Shown: positions 48,974 through 58,315 of the stretch, piece by piece
Layout: each line of letters begins with the position of its first letter
How positions within the stretch are numbered: position 1 is the first letter of the stretch
DNA from: Lactobacillus huangpiensis
GTDB taxonomy: Bacteria > Bacillota > Bacilli > Lactobacillales > Lactobacillaceae
Reading direction: 5' to 3'
DNA length: 64,000 bases
Assembly: GCF_019972815.1 (NCBI RefSeq)
Contig: NZ_BPPA01000001.1
Span: forward strand, 248,001-312,000
Position numbers and translations under genes: made by a program
The notes under the pieces: model-generated
Told to the model about the DNA's origin: nothing
The model's input: only the letters and a program-made list of their open reading frames with translations
Databases searched by the model: none

Positions 48974-49220
48974 TTGAAGTGTTCCATAATAGTTAGACAA
49001 TAATCCGACTATAAGGAGCACTTTTTTTCATGAATAAATGTTCCATTGCTTTGAAAAGCTGTATAAGAATCTCACCGAGCTGGGAGATGCAGTAAGAAAC
49101 TATTGAGTATTACAATCAGAAAAGAATTAAAATCAAACTAAAAGGACTAACTCCGATCGAATATCGGCAGTTAGTCCCCAGTAAAGCTAATAAAGTGTCC
49201 TAATTTTAGGGTTCACATCA
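48974..49220 (+). mobile_element. Internally deleted IS3-family element
   Basis: The right part encodes YYNQKRIKIKLKGLTPIEYR, the hallmark C-terminus of IS3-family (IS150-like) orfB. Just before it, LTELGDAVRNY is in another frame, so there is a small deletion near 49100. The left end TTGAAGTGTTCC...TTAGAC (48974-48998) is an imperfect inverted repeat of the right end GTCCTAA...TTCACATCA (to 49220). About 1.1 kb of transposase has been lost. Confidence 0.75.
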
Positions 49221-49260
49221 TTTAATAATTTCTTGCTTCTTTAATTAACTTTGTAAGTTT

Positions 49261-50721
49261 CTAATATTTTTCTGGCATTGTTTTTCTTGAAAGACCATAC
49301 ACAGAATATTCATAATTAGTTAGGTATGCTAGTTTTCCTTGCATTTGTAAACGTCTCGTGGCTTCTTTGACCTCGGAAATTGCTGCCTTATCTGAGCTAT
49401 TAATTTCTTTGGCCTTTTTTAGTGCATCATCATAAAGTTTGAAACCAGAAGCTTTATATCCATCAGTATTGTGAACTGCATTTTCCTGATCAATTTCCTT
49501 TTGGAGGTCTTTTTTATCTGCTGCAGTTGCTATTTTCGCATCTGCTTTAGCTTCATCAACCGTATTAAGAGGTTTCAAAAATGGACCAGAAATATATTTA
49601 CTGTCAGCAGCTTTGATGAATGACATATGTTCTTCATTGTTTTCTTCAAAGTTGGTGTGCGTAAAGCCATTTACGTCACCTAAATGATAGTAGAGCTCAG
49701 CTTTGTTGTCCTTATTCGACCAAATGTATAACAATTCATCAACCGGAATTTTTTCGCCCTCAATAAAGGTCGTTAGACCTGCTTTATCAACCTGATTTGG
49801 TCGTAAGTCTCCATTAGCATCAAAAATATCAGTTCCAGAAGTAATTAGAACATAGGTGTCAGCGGTAAAAGTCAGCAGCCTTTGTCTTGGCTCTTTTTGT
49901 ACGTATGATTTAGGAAACCAGCCAGTTTTTGTCCCACTAATAATGTAACTTGGTGAACTGGTTGGATCATACCTAAATAGCGTTTCACGGTTAACTTTTA
50001 TTTTTTGTAAAGGCTTAACCGTGATTTGCTCTTTGCCCAAGCCAATCTGAACTCCTTTGGAGTCAATATCCTTTGGACTAATTGTCACTGTTGCTTCTGC
50101 GACATAAAGGGGCTTGTTATCAATGTTGCCAATATTGGCCGCATTAACATAGCCACCGGCTCCAATATTGTAGTAATATTTACCACCGATTTTTTTATAA
50201 GGGAGCCATGACTGATTATAGTTGTCATCATTGACTAGGAAATACTGTTTGCTATTCCGGTCAATTTTTTCTACAGAGCCAGAGTATTTCAAAGGGGTGC
50301 CTTTGCGCAAATGCGTATTCTTTTTACTGCCACGGAATTTGTATAGCCGTTTACCATTCTTATCGTAAACATAAGAATTGTAATTGAGCTCCAAGTTGCC
50401 ATCTTGTACCTGTTTGTTAACAACACCAACATTAGCCGCCTTAACGTAGGCACCACCGGTTAAAGGATAGTAGCTTTTACCATTAATCGAAGTTGTTTTG
50501 GCATTACCGTTTACGGTGGTGCCCATACGTATAGTCTTCTTACCGTTATAATAGGTGCGCTTGCCCTGAGCCGTATAAACATAAGAATTATGATTCAACG
50601 TGAGAGTATCAGTCTTAGCAGCTACTACTTCTGTATTGCTTGGCATTACTGCGGGTAGCATAGGACTAATAGCAAGAATGCTTGCTATGGAACCATAAAC
50701 GAATTTTTTATTTAATTTCAT
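49261..50721 (-). CDS. SLAP-domain surface protein with shared C-terminal module
   Basis: A 486-residue secreted protein with a signal peptide ending near VVAAKTD. Two SLAP-type repeats lie at about 40-105 (HNSYVYTAQGKR...AYVKAANVG) and 110-205 (YNSYVYDKNGKR...GYVNAANIG). The central and C-terminal part includes VDELLYIWSNKDNKAELYYHLGD and KPLNTVDEAKADAK, which match the C-terminal parts of the three SLAP proteins at 55.7-59.4 kb. A Lys/Glu/Ala-rich helical tail of ~90 residues follows. It is non-covalently wall-bound by inference from SLAP. Confidence 0.85.
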   Translation of the reverse strand: MKLNKKFVYGSIASILAISPMLPAVMPSNTEVVAAKTDTLTLNHNSYVYTAQGKRTYYNGKKTIRMGTTVNGNAKTTSINGKSYYPLTGGAYVKAANVGVVNKQVQDGNLELNYNSYVYDKNGKRLYKFRGSKKNTHLRKGTPLKYSGSVEKIDRNSKQYFLVNDDNYNQSWLPYKKIGGKYYYNIGAGGYVNAANIGNIDNKPLYVAEATVTISPKDIDSKGVQIGLGKEQITVKPLQKIKVNRETLFRYDPTSSPSYIISGTKTGWFPKSYVQKEPRQRLLTFTADTYVLITSGTDIFDANGDLRPNQVDKAGLTTFIEGEKIPVDELLYIWSNKDNKAELYYHLGDVNGFTHTNFEENNEEHMSFIKAADSKYISGPFLKPLNTVDEAKADAKIATAADKKDLQKEIDQENAVHNTDGYKASGFKLYDDALKKAKEINSSDKAAISEVKEATRRLQMQGKLAYLTNYEYSVYGLSRKTMPEKY

Positions 50722-50954
50722 GTAATCACCTCAAAAATACTGATTAAATACCTTATAGTCATTATAGAACTGTATAACTATCTTTGCATAGACTTCCAAT
50801 GAGATTAATGCTAAGTTATTGAATTGAAAATAAGCTAAAGCTATTTAAATTTAAAGGCAGATAAAAAATTAATTTCCCAAGAATAGTGAAGTTAAGCAAG
50901 ATAAGCGTTTTATTTAGTTGTAGTGCTTTTTGACTCTCTAGATAATTTAGTCAT

Positions 50955-50990
50955 AAAAATAGTCCCAAAAGTTGTCTAACTTCTGGGACT
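50955..50990. terminator. Terminator of the NADH oxidase-type gene
   Basis: Arms AGTCCCA-AAGTT / AACTT-TGGGACT with a T run on the minus strand. The gap 50722-51097 is otherwise empty. Confidence 0.8.
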
Positions 50991-51097
50991 CATTTTATAG
51001 CAGTCTGCATTCCTTACTCTACTAATTGTCTTGGGAAAGATATATTAAGCATCTTAAATGGAGTTGCTTCACAAAGCTTAGTAATATCTAAAATTAA

Positions 51098-52450
51098 TTA
51101 AAACTTGTGTAAACCTAGCGCATGTTGTGCGGCTAAGTTTAAAATATTCCATTGCCGATCAAAACTTGGTGAGAAGAAGAAGTCTTGCTCAGCTAAATCT
51201 TCTAATGTTAATTTATGACCAATTGCTAAACTTAAGACATTGCCTTGAGCGGTGATATCATGCTTGGACATAACGGCACCTCCAAGAATCTGATGAGTGT
51301 CCTTATTATAAGTTAAGGAAATATATCCTAACGGATTATCATTTACAGGAATAAAGTCTGGACGCAAATGATCGATGTAGATGCTAGTTGCAGCATTAAT
51401 GCTGGCAAATTCAGCAGATTTTTGTGGGAGACCGCTAACTACTGCATGTACATCACCAAATTCTAGTAATTGTCCGCCAACTAAGCCTGGGAATGGACGG
51501 CTTGGTTTTTCTTCAAACAAATGTTGTACTAAGTAATTTGCTTCATGACGAGCAGCAACTGCTGAAGGGATTGGCATCCTTTTATTAGCCGGGATTGACA
51601 GTGGCCAAATAGCATCACCCAAAGCATAAACATCTTTTTGATTAGTCCTTAAATATTCGTCTGTTTCAATATAACCCCGTTGGTTTAAATTAATAGTATC
51701 TTTAAGCCAGTCTGTATTAGCAACAATGCCTGCCGCAACAATGACTAAATCAGCTTTAATGTCACCATGATCAGTTTGGACTAGGTGATCATTGGTAAAA
51801 CCAGTAACTTTTGTATCAAGCTTTAAATCGACACCCTTGTCTCGCATTTCTTGTTCAAAAACATCGGTAAAGTCTTTTGAAAAATAATTAGCCAAAATAT
51901 GGTTGCTGGCATCAACCAAGGTCATGTTTTTACCAGCTAAAACACCAGCTTCAACGGCAGCGATTCCGTTACCAGCACCCACCACAACGATATTTTTAAT
52001 TTCATCATTATGAAGAGCTTCATTGATCTTTTTAGCCCAACTGTAGCCCCGCATTAAATAAACGTAGTCTAAATCTGCCCCTGGAATTGGCAATTGGAGT
52101 GGATCAACTCCTGGAGACAAGATTAATTTGTCATAGTTAACTTCTTCAGTCTGACCAGTTTGGGTATTTTTAATTGTAACTTGCTTATTTGCCGGATTTA
52201 GCGCAACTGCTTGCGAATTATTGACAATCTTACCGCCTAATTTTTCCAGATCAGCAGGTGAAAAATTGCGTACATTGTCTTGTCCGGTAGTTTTTTCTTC
52301 TAAAAAGAGCTTCATTCCGCAAGACATAAATGAAACAAAATCACTTGCTTCATAAATAGTGACATCAAGATCTTTATATCTGTCTAATAATTCGATGGCT
52401 GCCTCATGACCTGGATGAGAAGCACCAATGATGACTACTTTTTGATTCAT
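51098..52450 (-). CDS. NADH oxidase / peroxidase-type flavoprotein
   Basis: A 450-residue FAD enzyme of the NADH oxidase, NADH peroxidase and CoA-disulfide reductase family. It has FAD fold VIIGASHPGHEA with active-site His12, redox Cys44 in SFMSCGMKL, NAD fold VVVGAGNGIAAVE, and FAD-binding YALGDA. Most lactobacillar members reduce O2 to water with NADH or remove H2O2. The start is ATG 52450 behind AAGGGGA; a frame extending to 52501 has no ribosome site. It is a single gene. TGAAAGCGTTTGTA at 52478-52491 resembles a cre site with two mismatches, suggesting catabolite control. Confidence 0.88.
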   Translation of the reverse strand: MNQKVVIIGASHPGHEAAIELLDRYKDLDVTIYEASDFVSFMSCGMKLFLEEKTTGQDNVRNFSPADLEKLGGKIVNNSQAVALNPANKQVTIKNTQTGQTEEVNYDKLILSPGVDPLQLPIPGADLDYVYLMRGYSWAKKINEALHNDEIKNIVVVGAGNGIAAVEAGVLAGKNMTLVDASNHILANYFSKDFTDVFEQEMRDKGVDLKLDTKVTGFTNDHLVQTDHGDIKADLVIVAAGIVANTDWLKDTINLNQRGYIETDEYLRTNQKDVYALGDAIWPLSIPANKRMPIPSAVAARHEANYLVQHLFEEKPSRPFPGLVGGQLLEFGDVHAVVSGLPQKSAEFASINAATSIYIDHLRPDFIPVNDNPLGYISLTYNKDTHQILGGAVMSKHDITAQGNVLSLAIGHKLTLEDLAEQDFFFSPSFDRQWNILNLAAQHALGLHKF

Positions 52451-52477
52451 TGAAAAAATCCCCTTTTTATCAGTATC

Positions 52478-52491
52478 TGAAAGCGTTTGTA
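52478..52491. promoter_or_regulatory. Possible cre site upstream of NADH oxidase gene
   Basis: TGAAAGCGTTTGTA versus TGWAANCGNTNWCA: two mismatches, 28 bp before the start codon. Confidence 0.45.
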
Positions 52492-52774
52492 GCACTTTCA
52501 TTGTATCTTATGGTAACACAAGAAATGTGTCAGTTATACAAAGATGCATCAGTATAGCTAATTTGTATATATATATTAAAATTTATAAAGTAGTAAAAAT
52601 TAATACCACCATATAAATTGACTTTACAAATTTCACTAAATATAAAATTTGCTGATAATTTATGAGTAAGATACAGCCAAGTAAATCATTTAAAAAGAAC
52701 CTAAGAAGTATAAGTAGTACTCAAATAATAGTACAAATAGAATATCATTTGAGAAAGGAAAGGTTCATTTAAGT

Positions 52775-52873
52775 ATGTGAGATCAAAATGAAATTGCAAC
52801 TTTTGCTATTGCTTTAAAATCCGAAAGAAAAGGCAAAAACAGTTCTTTGTCAAATTTTGTTGATAAAGAGTAA
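52775..52873 (+). pseudogene. Possible broken small-peptide ORF before LanFEG operon
   Basis: GAGAAAGGAAAGG is followed by ATG, but codon 2 is TGA (52778-52780). The frame then reads DQNEIATFAIALKSERKGKN and ends LSNFVDKE, followed by a hairpin. One base change would give an uninterrupted 32-residue peptide. The last codons (…VDKE, stop) recur at 55381-55392. I do not recognise the peptide, and chance is possible. Confidence 0.3.
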
Positions 52874-52938
52874 ATGAAAATAATAAAGTATATAATATAC
52901 TGATTATTTATTTTCTTTGTTTTCTTCCAATCTGATCC
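52857..52938 (+). repeat. Direct repeat left of LanFEG operon
   Basis: 24 identical bases (52857-52880 = 55376-55399) and 12 more (52927-52938 = 55445-55456) at nearly the same spacing, with a different hairpin in each copy between them. The rest of the gap to 53185 is AT-rich. Confidence 0.7.
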
Positions 52939-53185
52939 TTATCAGAAAATTTTTGAAATTGGTGTGACCAAAAGATGTGTGCTCAATTTGTTTGTTTAGA
53001 GCAAACTTCTTTTTGATATCTACTATTACAAAATATATTGATCTGCTTTTTTATATATAATATAATCATCTTTATTATGTTATACGAGTTGATTTTAATA
53101 TTGTTAAATTGCTTGTATATAGTTTGGCATTAAAAACTATTTGAGTATATTTTAACAACAAAAATTATTATAAAAGAGGGAAAAC

Positions 53186-53890
53186 ATGTCTGATTTAATA
53201 GTAACAAATAAACTAACAAAAAAGTTTAAAGATCAAGTTGTACTCAATCAAATAAGCTTACATGTCCCAGAAAATCAGGTCTATTGTCTGTTAGGACCTA
53301 ATGGCGCAGGTAAGACTACATTAATGAAGATTTTAACGGGAATCATACCCGCTACTAGCGGTACTATTACGTTTGCTGGTCACGATTGGTCTAGAGCGGA
53401 TTTATCTGCTATTGGTTCCCTGATTGAAAATGCACCTCTTTATGGAAATTTAACGGCTGCTGAAAATCTCCAGGTAGTTTGTCGTTTAAGAGGGGTCGAA
53501 GAAAACGAAATACAACCAATTCTGGAAAAAGTAGGTATTAACGATACGGGGAAAAAACTGACAAAAAATTTTTCTCTGGGAATGAAAGAAAGACTTGGAA
53601 TTGGATTAGCTCTAGTTGGTCAACCCAAGTTGTTAATTTTGGATGAGCCGACAAATGGACTTGATCCACTGGGCATTCAGCAGTTGCGGAATTTGATTAC
53701 TAGCTTTAAGAAAGAAGGCATTACTATTATCATTTCTAGTCATATGCTTTCTGAAGTAGAGCGTTTAGCTGATAAAATTGGTATTATCGGTAAAGGCCAG
53801 CTTTTGCTTGAAAAAACTATAGATCATACAGAAAATTTGGAACAATTATTTAATGATACTTTAATGAATGCTGGTGTAACGAATGCTTAA
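53186..53890 (+). CDS. LanF-type ABC ATPase (peptide antibiotic immunity)
   Basis: A 234-residue ATPase: Walker A GPNGAGKTTLM, signature FSLGMKERLGIG, Walker B LLILDEPTNGLD, H-loop SSHM. The Q-loop is replaced by SLIENAPLYGNLT with Glu, the 'E-loop' known from LanF/BcrA transporters such as NisF. Length matches LanF (about 225-235). It overlaps the next gene by eight bases. The module should expel or sense a membrane-active peptide. No lanA, lanB/C/M or lanT gene is present, so it is an orphan immunity or resistance unit. Confidence 0.9.
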   Translation: MSDLIVTNKLTKKFKDQVVLNQISLHVPENQVYCLLGPNGAGKTTLMKILTGIIPATSGTITFAGHDWSRADLSAIGSLIENAPLYGNLTAAENLQVVCRLRGVEENEIQPILEKVGINDTGKKLTKNFSLGMKERLGIGLALVGQPKLLILDEPTNGLDPLGIQQLRNLITSFKKEGITIIISSHMLSEVERLADKIGIIGKGQLLLEKTIDHTENLEQLFNDTLMNAGVTNA

Positions 53891-54611
53891 CTCATTGTCT
53901 ATTGAAGTGATAAAAACAAAAAGAACACTTGTCAGGCAGTTATTGTGGCTTTATCCTCTTTTAGTAATAATTGTAGTGACAGTGCTTTTTACCACTACTG
54001 GTTATGCTATTCAAAGTGTCATTAATCAGTGGAGTACCATTTGGTTTCCCTTATTTCTTGCTTTGATTGTTGGGCTGATTGACCGACACGAGAAGAATAG
54101 CACAAATTATAAGTTGATTTTGAGCTCACCTTACAATTTATTTGATTATGAATTAGGTAGAATTTTACACGTTGCACTTTTAACATTAGTTTCTTCTTTA
54201 TTCTTAGCTCTTTTTGTAAGTTTGCTTTATTTTATTTCTGAAATTAGTGTCTCGTTAATTTCATGTTTTTTGGCAATCTTAGGTATTTGGTTAGTTAATC
54301 TTTGGCAAATTCCATTATATATTTGGCTTAGTCGCCATACTAATATATATGTAACTATTGTATTGGCCTTTGCCGGAATTTTTAGCGGCATAGAAGTAAA
54401 TAGTTATTTCCTTGGCAAAATTTGGCCGTTTACCTGGTCTGAACTTTTTCCAGTACCGCTAATAAAAATGAATATTAACGGATTACCTCTAAGTCATAAT
54501 GTGGCAGGTTCAAATAATTATTGGATTATAGCAGCAGCTATTCTGCTTTTCATTTTGCTCAGTTATCTCGCTGCCAGATCATTTAAGAAGCAGGTAATTA
54601 AAAATGCTTAA
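53883..54611 (+). CDS. LanE/MutE-type ABC permease
   Basis: A 242-residue, six-helix permease with SIEVIKTKRTLVRQLLWLYPLL at the start, typical of MutE/EpiE/NisE proteins where a cytoplasmic helix contacts the ATPase. The genes overlap on both sides (eight bases each), so translation is coupled. It is paired with the following permease to form the channel of a LanFEG complex. Confidence 0.85.
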   Translation: MLNSLSIEVIKTKRTLVRQLLWLYPLLVIIVVTVLFTTTGYAIQSVINQWSTIWFPLFLALIVGLIDRHEKNSTNYKLILSSPYNLFDYELGRILHVALLTLVSSLFLALFVSLLYFISEISVSLISCFLAILGIWLVNLWQIPLYIWLSRHTNIYVTIVLAFAGIFSGIEVNSYFLGKIWPFTWSELFPVPLIKMNINGLPLSHNVAGSNNYWIIAAAILLFILLSYLAARSFKKQVIKNA

Positions 54612-55335
54612 AAATATTTTTCGGTCAGAAAACGTTAAACTTAAGCGGAGTTTTTTATTATATTTACATTTGTTAACTTTAATTGCTTATCCATTATTAA
54701 TGGGATTTTATTATGGTACAAGAAAAAACATTGTAAACTCATCCGTTATGATAATAACTTTTTACGAATTGCTGGCGCTTATTTCTCCGCTAGTTATTAG
54801 CATTTTTATCGGTCTAGTTTTTGATCGCGAAGAAAAAGCTGGTCATTGTAAAAATTGGTTGGCAAATCCTGGCAAAAGAGGCTTAACTATTGGGCTGCAG
54901 CTATTTTATTATTGGTTATTATATTTCTTTGAAATTATCGGAATGAGTTTAATTTATTTTTTTACTTTAAGATTTGCTTTTCAGATAAATAATATATCCT
55001 TTATTAAAATTTTACTAACCAGTTTTATTTTTGCACTTTTCGGTCTTATTCAATACGAACTAGCGCAATGGATAGTATTAAAGTTTAATGTTGGTGGTGC
55101 CATGATTCTGGGCTTTTTTGGTGTTGTAATCTCAGGTTTAAGCATTACTAGTCTTTTTGATTTTATCTGGCCCGTGATTCCTTGGGCATGGCAAATAAGA
55201 TTAATCACTTTTTGGGAAGCTACAATTAGCAGTCAAGTACAAACTCTGACGGCTTGGGAAATGATTATTCCGTTAATTTTAACTATGGTTATAACTTTGT
55301 TAATTATAAAAGTGTTCGACAACTGGCAAAATTAA
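54604..55335 (+). CDS. LanG/MutG-type ABC permease
   Basis: A 243-residue, six-helix permease starting FRSENVKLKRSFLLYLHLL, matching LanG/MutG. It is the third gene of the tight F-E-G set. It is followed by a direct-repeat copy with a terminator, which closes the operon. Confidence 0.85.
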   Translation: MLKNIFRSENVKLKRSFLLYLHLLTLIAYPLLMGFYYGTRKNIVNSSVMIITFYELLALISPLVISIFIGLVFDREEKAGHCKNWLANPGKRGLTIGLQLFYYWLLYFFEIIGMSLIYFFTLRFAFQINNISFIKILLTSFIFALFGLIQYELAQWIVLKFNVGGAMILGFFGVVISGLSITSLFDFIWPVIPWAWQIRLITFWEATISSQVQTLTAWEMIIPLILTMVITLLIIKVFDNWQN

Positions 55336-55375
55336 AACTGTCAATTAAATAAATACGAGTTTCTTGTCAAACATC

Positions 55376-55456
55376 TTGTTGATAAAGAGTAAATGAAAAG
55401 AACCAAGCAGCGAACAAACTGTTTGGTTTTTTCATTGTTTTATCCCAATCTGATCC
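55376..55456 (+). repeat. Direct repeat right of LanFEG operon, with terminator
   Basis: Partner of 52857-52938. It includes the hairpin AACCAAGCAG / CTGTTTGGTT with TTTTTT (55401-55432), which can end the operon. Confidence 0.75.
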
Positions 55457-55562
55457 AGCTACGGATGCAGATACTTATGTGTTTGCGGGATGCTCAAATG
55501 ATTTAAAGCCATCAAGTATCTCTTTTTATTAGAAAAGCTGTAGATTAATTATCATCCTGTTG

Positions 55563-55638
55563 TATTAAGATATTTGCCTAATTAAGCCCACCATTTTTTA
55601 CCTTCATTAATTACTGAGAAAGGTTCAGAATGAATTAT
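55563..55638 (+). promoter_or_regulatory. Conserved leader block, copy 1 of 3
   Basis: An approximately 75-bp block (TTTTTTACCTTCATTAAT core, then GAAAGG and CAGAAT) also found at 56829-56905 and 58163-58240, always upstream of a SLAP gene. A weak promoter (TTAAT(T/C), 18 bp, T(A/G)AA(A/T)T) fits inside. Role inferred from position and repetition. Confidence 0.6.
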
Positions 55639-55736
55639 AGCCAGTATGTTTGCGCTACCATTTGTTTTGCATTTTTATGAAATAAGAGCGATGCAGTAAC
55701 AACAGTGCCTGTCTTAAGAGAAAGGAGTAAAATTAT

Positions 55737-56822
55737 ATGACTAAAAAGTTTTTTCGTTACCTAGCAGTTGCTATATTGGTCATTTCTGCATGTCTGGTGC
55801 TAAACCAACAAACTAATACTGTAGAAGCTAAAAGTATTGTTAAGACAGTGATGCACGATGCCCAGGCTTATGATTTGTACGGTGATAAAGTAAAAGGAAA
55901 ATATGCAGCTTATACTCAGGTTAAGTTAGATGATCAACCAATTCCATTTTCTTTTAAGCCGTTTGCACCCGCATATCAAATTAAAGGTAAAAAGCAATAT
56001 ATCAAGGCAAGTAATATTGACGGTGTTAAGCGCAAGGTCAAACGAAACTCTTATGTTTACGCTACAAGCTCTCGTAGGACTGACTCCCGTTTGCTTAAAA
56101 AGGGCAAGACAATAACAACTTATGGCAATTCCTTCAAATTTAAGAACGGGCAACGTTACTACCGCATTGGTGGACCAAAAAAGCAATATGTTAAAGCCAG
56201 TAACTTAAGTAAGATTATTAGTTCTAATACAGAAGAAACAACTGTGAAAGTAACTGCAAAAGAAGGAGCTGGTCTTTATGATTTTATTAAAGACGATACT
56301 TATTCCAAGAAAGCCAAAAGGGGTACAAAATTTACGGTAGACTATGCTGAAAATAATGGAGGAGATGAAGATGATCCCCAAATATTTACTTATCATATTA
56401 AGGGTACAAAATATTGGTTACTGAGCAGTGAAGTTAAAGCCAAAAAGAAAATGCCTGTACATTACTATGATTCTGAACATTATTCTTACATTAAGTTTTA
56501 TAAAAATACAGATGTTTACAATGCAGACGGTACTATGCAAGATCATCACGGACAAAAGATCAGAAAACAAGGTGGGTTTTTAAAGGTAAATAAATTGCTT
56601 TATATTTGGGTACCAGCTGAAAAGAAAGCTGAATTATTTTACCACTTGAAGGGCCATGAATTTTACGCCTCTGCCTCACGAGAAGGGGGAACCTCTGTAA
56701 TAGATGTTAGTGATGGCTATGTTAAGAAAAAAGATGTTAAATTTATTGCTGGCCTAAAATTAAGCCCGAGCAACACCGCAGAAGAAGCCCAGCAAAACGC
56801 TAAGAAAAAAATGACCAAATAA
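55737..56822 (+). CDS. SLAP-domain surface protein 1 of triplet
   Basis: A 361-residue secreted protein with a signal peptide ending near NTVEA. A SLAP-type pair of repeats covers about 35-155, recognisable by DAQAYDLYGDKVKGKY, KRNSYVYATSSRR, KTITTYG and KQYVKASNLSK. A spacer with TVKVTAKEGAGLYD leads to the C-terminal module with TDVYNADGT, NKLLYIWVPAEKKAELFYHLKGHEFY and KLSPSNTAEEAQQNAKKK. It is the most divergent member of the triplet. AGAAAGGAG precedes the ATG. No terminator is evident after it. Function unknown; surface binding is inferred from SLAP. Confidence 0.87.
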   Translation: MTKKFFRYLAVAILVISACLVLNQQTNTVEAKSIVKTVMHDAQAYDLYGDKVKGKYAAYTQVKLDDQPIPFSFKPFAPAYQIKGKKQYIKASNIDGVKRKVKRNSYVYATSSRRTDSRLLKKGKTITTYGNSFKFKNGQRYYRIGGPKKQYVKASNLSKIISSNTEETTVKVTAKEGAGLYDFIKDDTYSKKAKRGTKFTVDYAENNGGDEDDPQIFTYHIKGTKYWLLSSEVKAKKKMPVHYYDSEHYSYIKFYKNTDVYNADGTMQDHHGQKIRKQGGFLKVNKLLYIWVPAEKKAELFYHLKGHEFYASASREGGTSVIDVSDGYVKKKDVKFIAGLKLSPSNTAEEAQQNAKKKMTK

Positions 56823-56828
56823 ATCATT

Positions 56829-56905
56829 TTAAGATATTTGGCTAACTAAGCCTATCATTTTTTACCTTCATTAATTATCAAGAAAGGCACAGAATAAAAT
56901 TATAT
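56829..56905 (+). promoter_or_regulatory. Conserved leader block, copy 2 of 3
   Basis: As copy 1; similarity with copy 3 continues to the start codon, including TTGTTTTGATT and AGAAATTAGA. Confidence 0.6.
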
Positions 56906-56983
56906 GATTCCTTGTTTTGATTACAGAAATTAGACAATCAAAAATAAAGATAGCAATTTTTTGAAGAAGAGAGGTTAAAACAC

Positions 56984-58093
56984 ATGAATAAGAAACTTAC
57001 TCATTATTTAGCAGCTGGTTTTTTAGGCTTAACAGCCATTTGGACATTTAATCATCAAGTCCATACTGTTCAGGCAAAGATTCCTAGTGCTATAAGAACT
57101 GTTATGTATACGTCACAAGCATACGATGAAGATGGACGGAAGGTTGAGGCTAAGTATCCAGCTTTTCATCAGGTCAAAGTTGAAAAAAGACCATTAATCC
57201 TAACTTTCAAGCCCTATGCCCCATACTATAAAATTAGCGGGAAAAAACAATATATCAAAGCTAATAATATCGATGGCGTTAAACGCAAGGTCAAACGTAA
57301 CTCTTATGTTTATGCTACAAGCTCACGCAGGGCTGACTACCGCCTAATTCGGAAAGGAACCTCAATTACAACCTATGGCGGTACCGTCAAGTTTAAGAAT
57401 GGTTTGCGCTATTACCGTATTGGTGGTCCCGCAAAGCAATATGTGAGAGCCAGCAACTTGGGCAAAATCACAGCTTCAAACACCGAAGAAACTATCGCAA
57501 CAGTGACAAGCGATAGTGGTGCACCAATTTATGAGATCAATAATGGTCTCAAAACTACTAAAAAGGCTAAAAAAGGTACTGCTTTTATAGTCGACCGAGC
57601 TCAAGAAGAAGGATATGCTGACGATATAACCAATATGGCTATCCCAAATGCAGTTATTTATCGTATTAAAGGGACGAATAATTGGCTCAATTGCCTAGAC
57701 GTTAAAGTTAAAAAAGAGCTTCCGCATCATTTTTATAACTCCGAGCATTATTCTTATATTAGATTTTATCAAGATACAGACGTCTATAATGCCGATGGCA
57801 CCAAGAAAGATATTAATGGACAAAGAATTAGGAAACAAGGCGGTAATATAAAGGTAGATAAATTGCTTTATATTTGGGTGCCAGCCGAAAATAAAGCCGA
57901 ACTGTTTTATCATATGAAGGGTCATTGGTTTTATGCCACTAATAAGCCAGACGGAAGTGGCGGTAGTGAAGTAGATTTTGGTGATAGCTATGTCAAAGCG
58001 AGTGATGTTAGATTTATTGACGGCGTAAAACTAAGCCCGATCAACACAGCTGAAGAAGCAAGTCAAGCTGCTAAGCAAAAAGTGACCAAATAA
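56984..58093 (+). CDS. SLAP-domain surface protein 2 of triplet
   Basis: A 369-residue secreted protein nearly collinear with the next gene. The signal peptide ends near HTVQA. SLAP-like repeats occupy about 35-165 (SQAYDEDGRKVEAKY...NSYVYATSSRRADYR...KQYVRASNLGK). The middle part has SDSGAPIYEINNG. The C-terminal module has TDVYNADGTKKD, DKLLYIWVPAENKAELFYHMKG, then KLSPINTAEEASQAAKQK. Bases 57365-57532 are identical to 58697-58864 in the next gene. A terminator (58120-58163) follows. Confidence 0.88.
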   Translation: MNKKLTHYLAAGFLGLTAIWTFNHQVHTVQAKIPSAIRTVMYTSQAYDEDGRKVEAKYPAFHQVKVEKRPLILTFKPYAPYYKISGKKQYIKANNIDGVKRKVKRNSYVYATSSRRADYRLIRKGTSITTYGGTVKFKNGLRYYRIGGPAKQYVRASNLGKITASNTEETIATVTSDSGAPIYEINNGLKTTKKAKKGTAFIVDRAQEEGYADDITNMAIPNAVIYRIKGTNNWLNCLDVKVKKELPHHFYNSEHYSYIRFYQDTDVYNADGTKKDINGQRIRKQGGNIKVDKLLYIWVPAENKAELFYHMKGHWFYATNKPDGSGGSEVDFGDSYVKASDVRFIDGVKLSPINTAEEASQAAKQKVTK

Positions 58094-58119
58094 ATTATTT
58101 TAAGAGAACTAAATAATTT

Positions 58120-58163
58120 AAATGCACCTAATAGTAAAAGCCAGCTATTGGATGCATTTTTTA
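58120..58163 (+). terminator. Terminator of SLAP gene 2
   Basis: AAATGCACCTAATAG / CTATTGGATGCATTT; a near copy follows gene 3. Confidence 0.88.
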
Positions 58164-58240
58164 TTAAGATATTTGCCTAATTTAATTCATCATTTTTTAC
58201 CTTCATTAATCACTAAGAAAGGTACAGAATGAAATTATAT
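58163..58240 (+). promoter_or_regulatory. Conserved leader block, copy 3 of 3
   Basis: As copies 1 and 2. Confidence 0.6.
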
Positions 58241-58315
58241 AATTTCTTGTTTTGATTGCAGAAATTAGAGAATCAAAAATAGAGATAGCATTTTTTGGAG
58301 AAGAGGTTAAAACAT

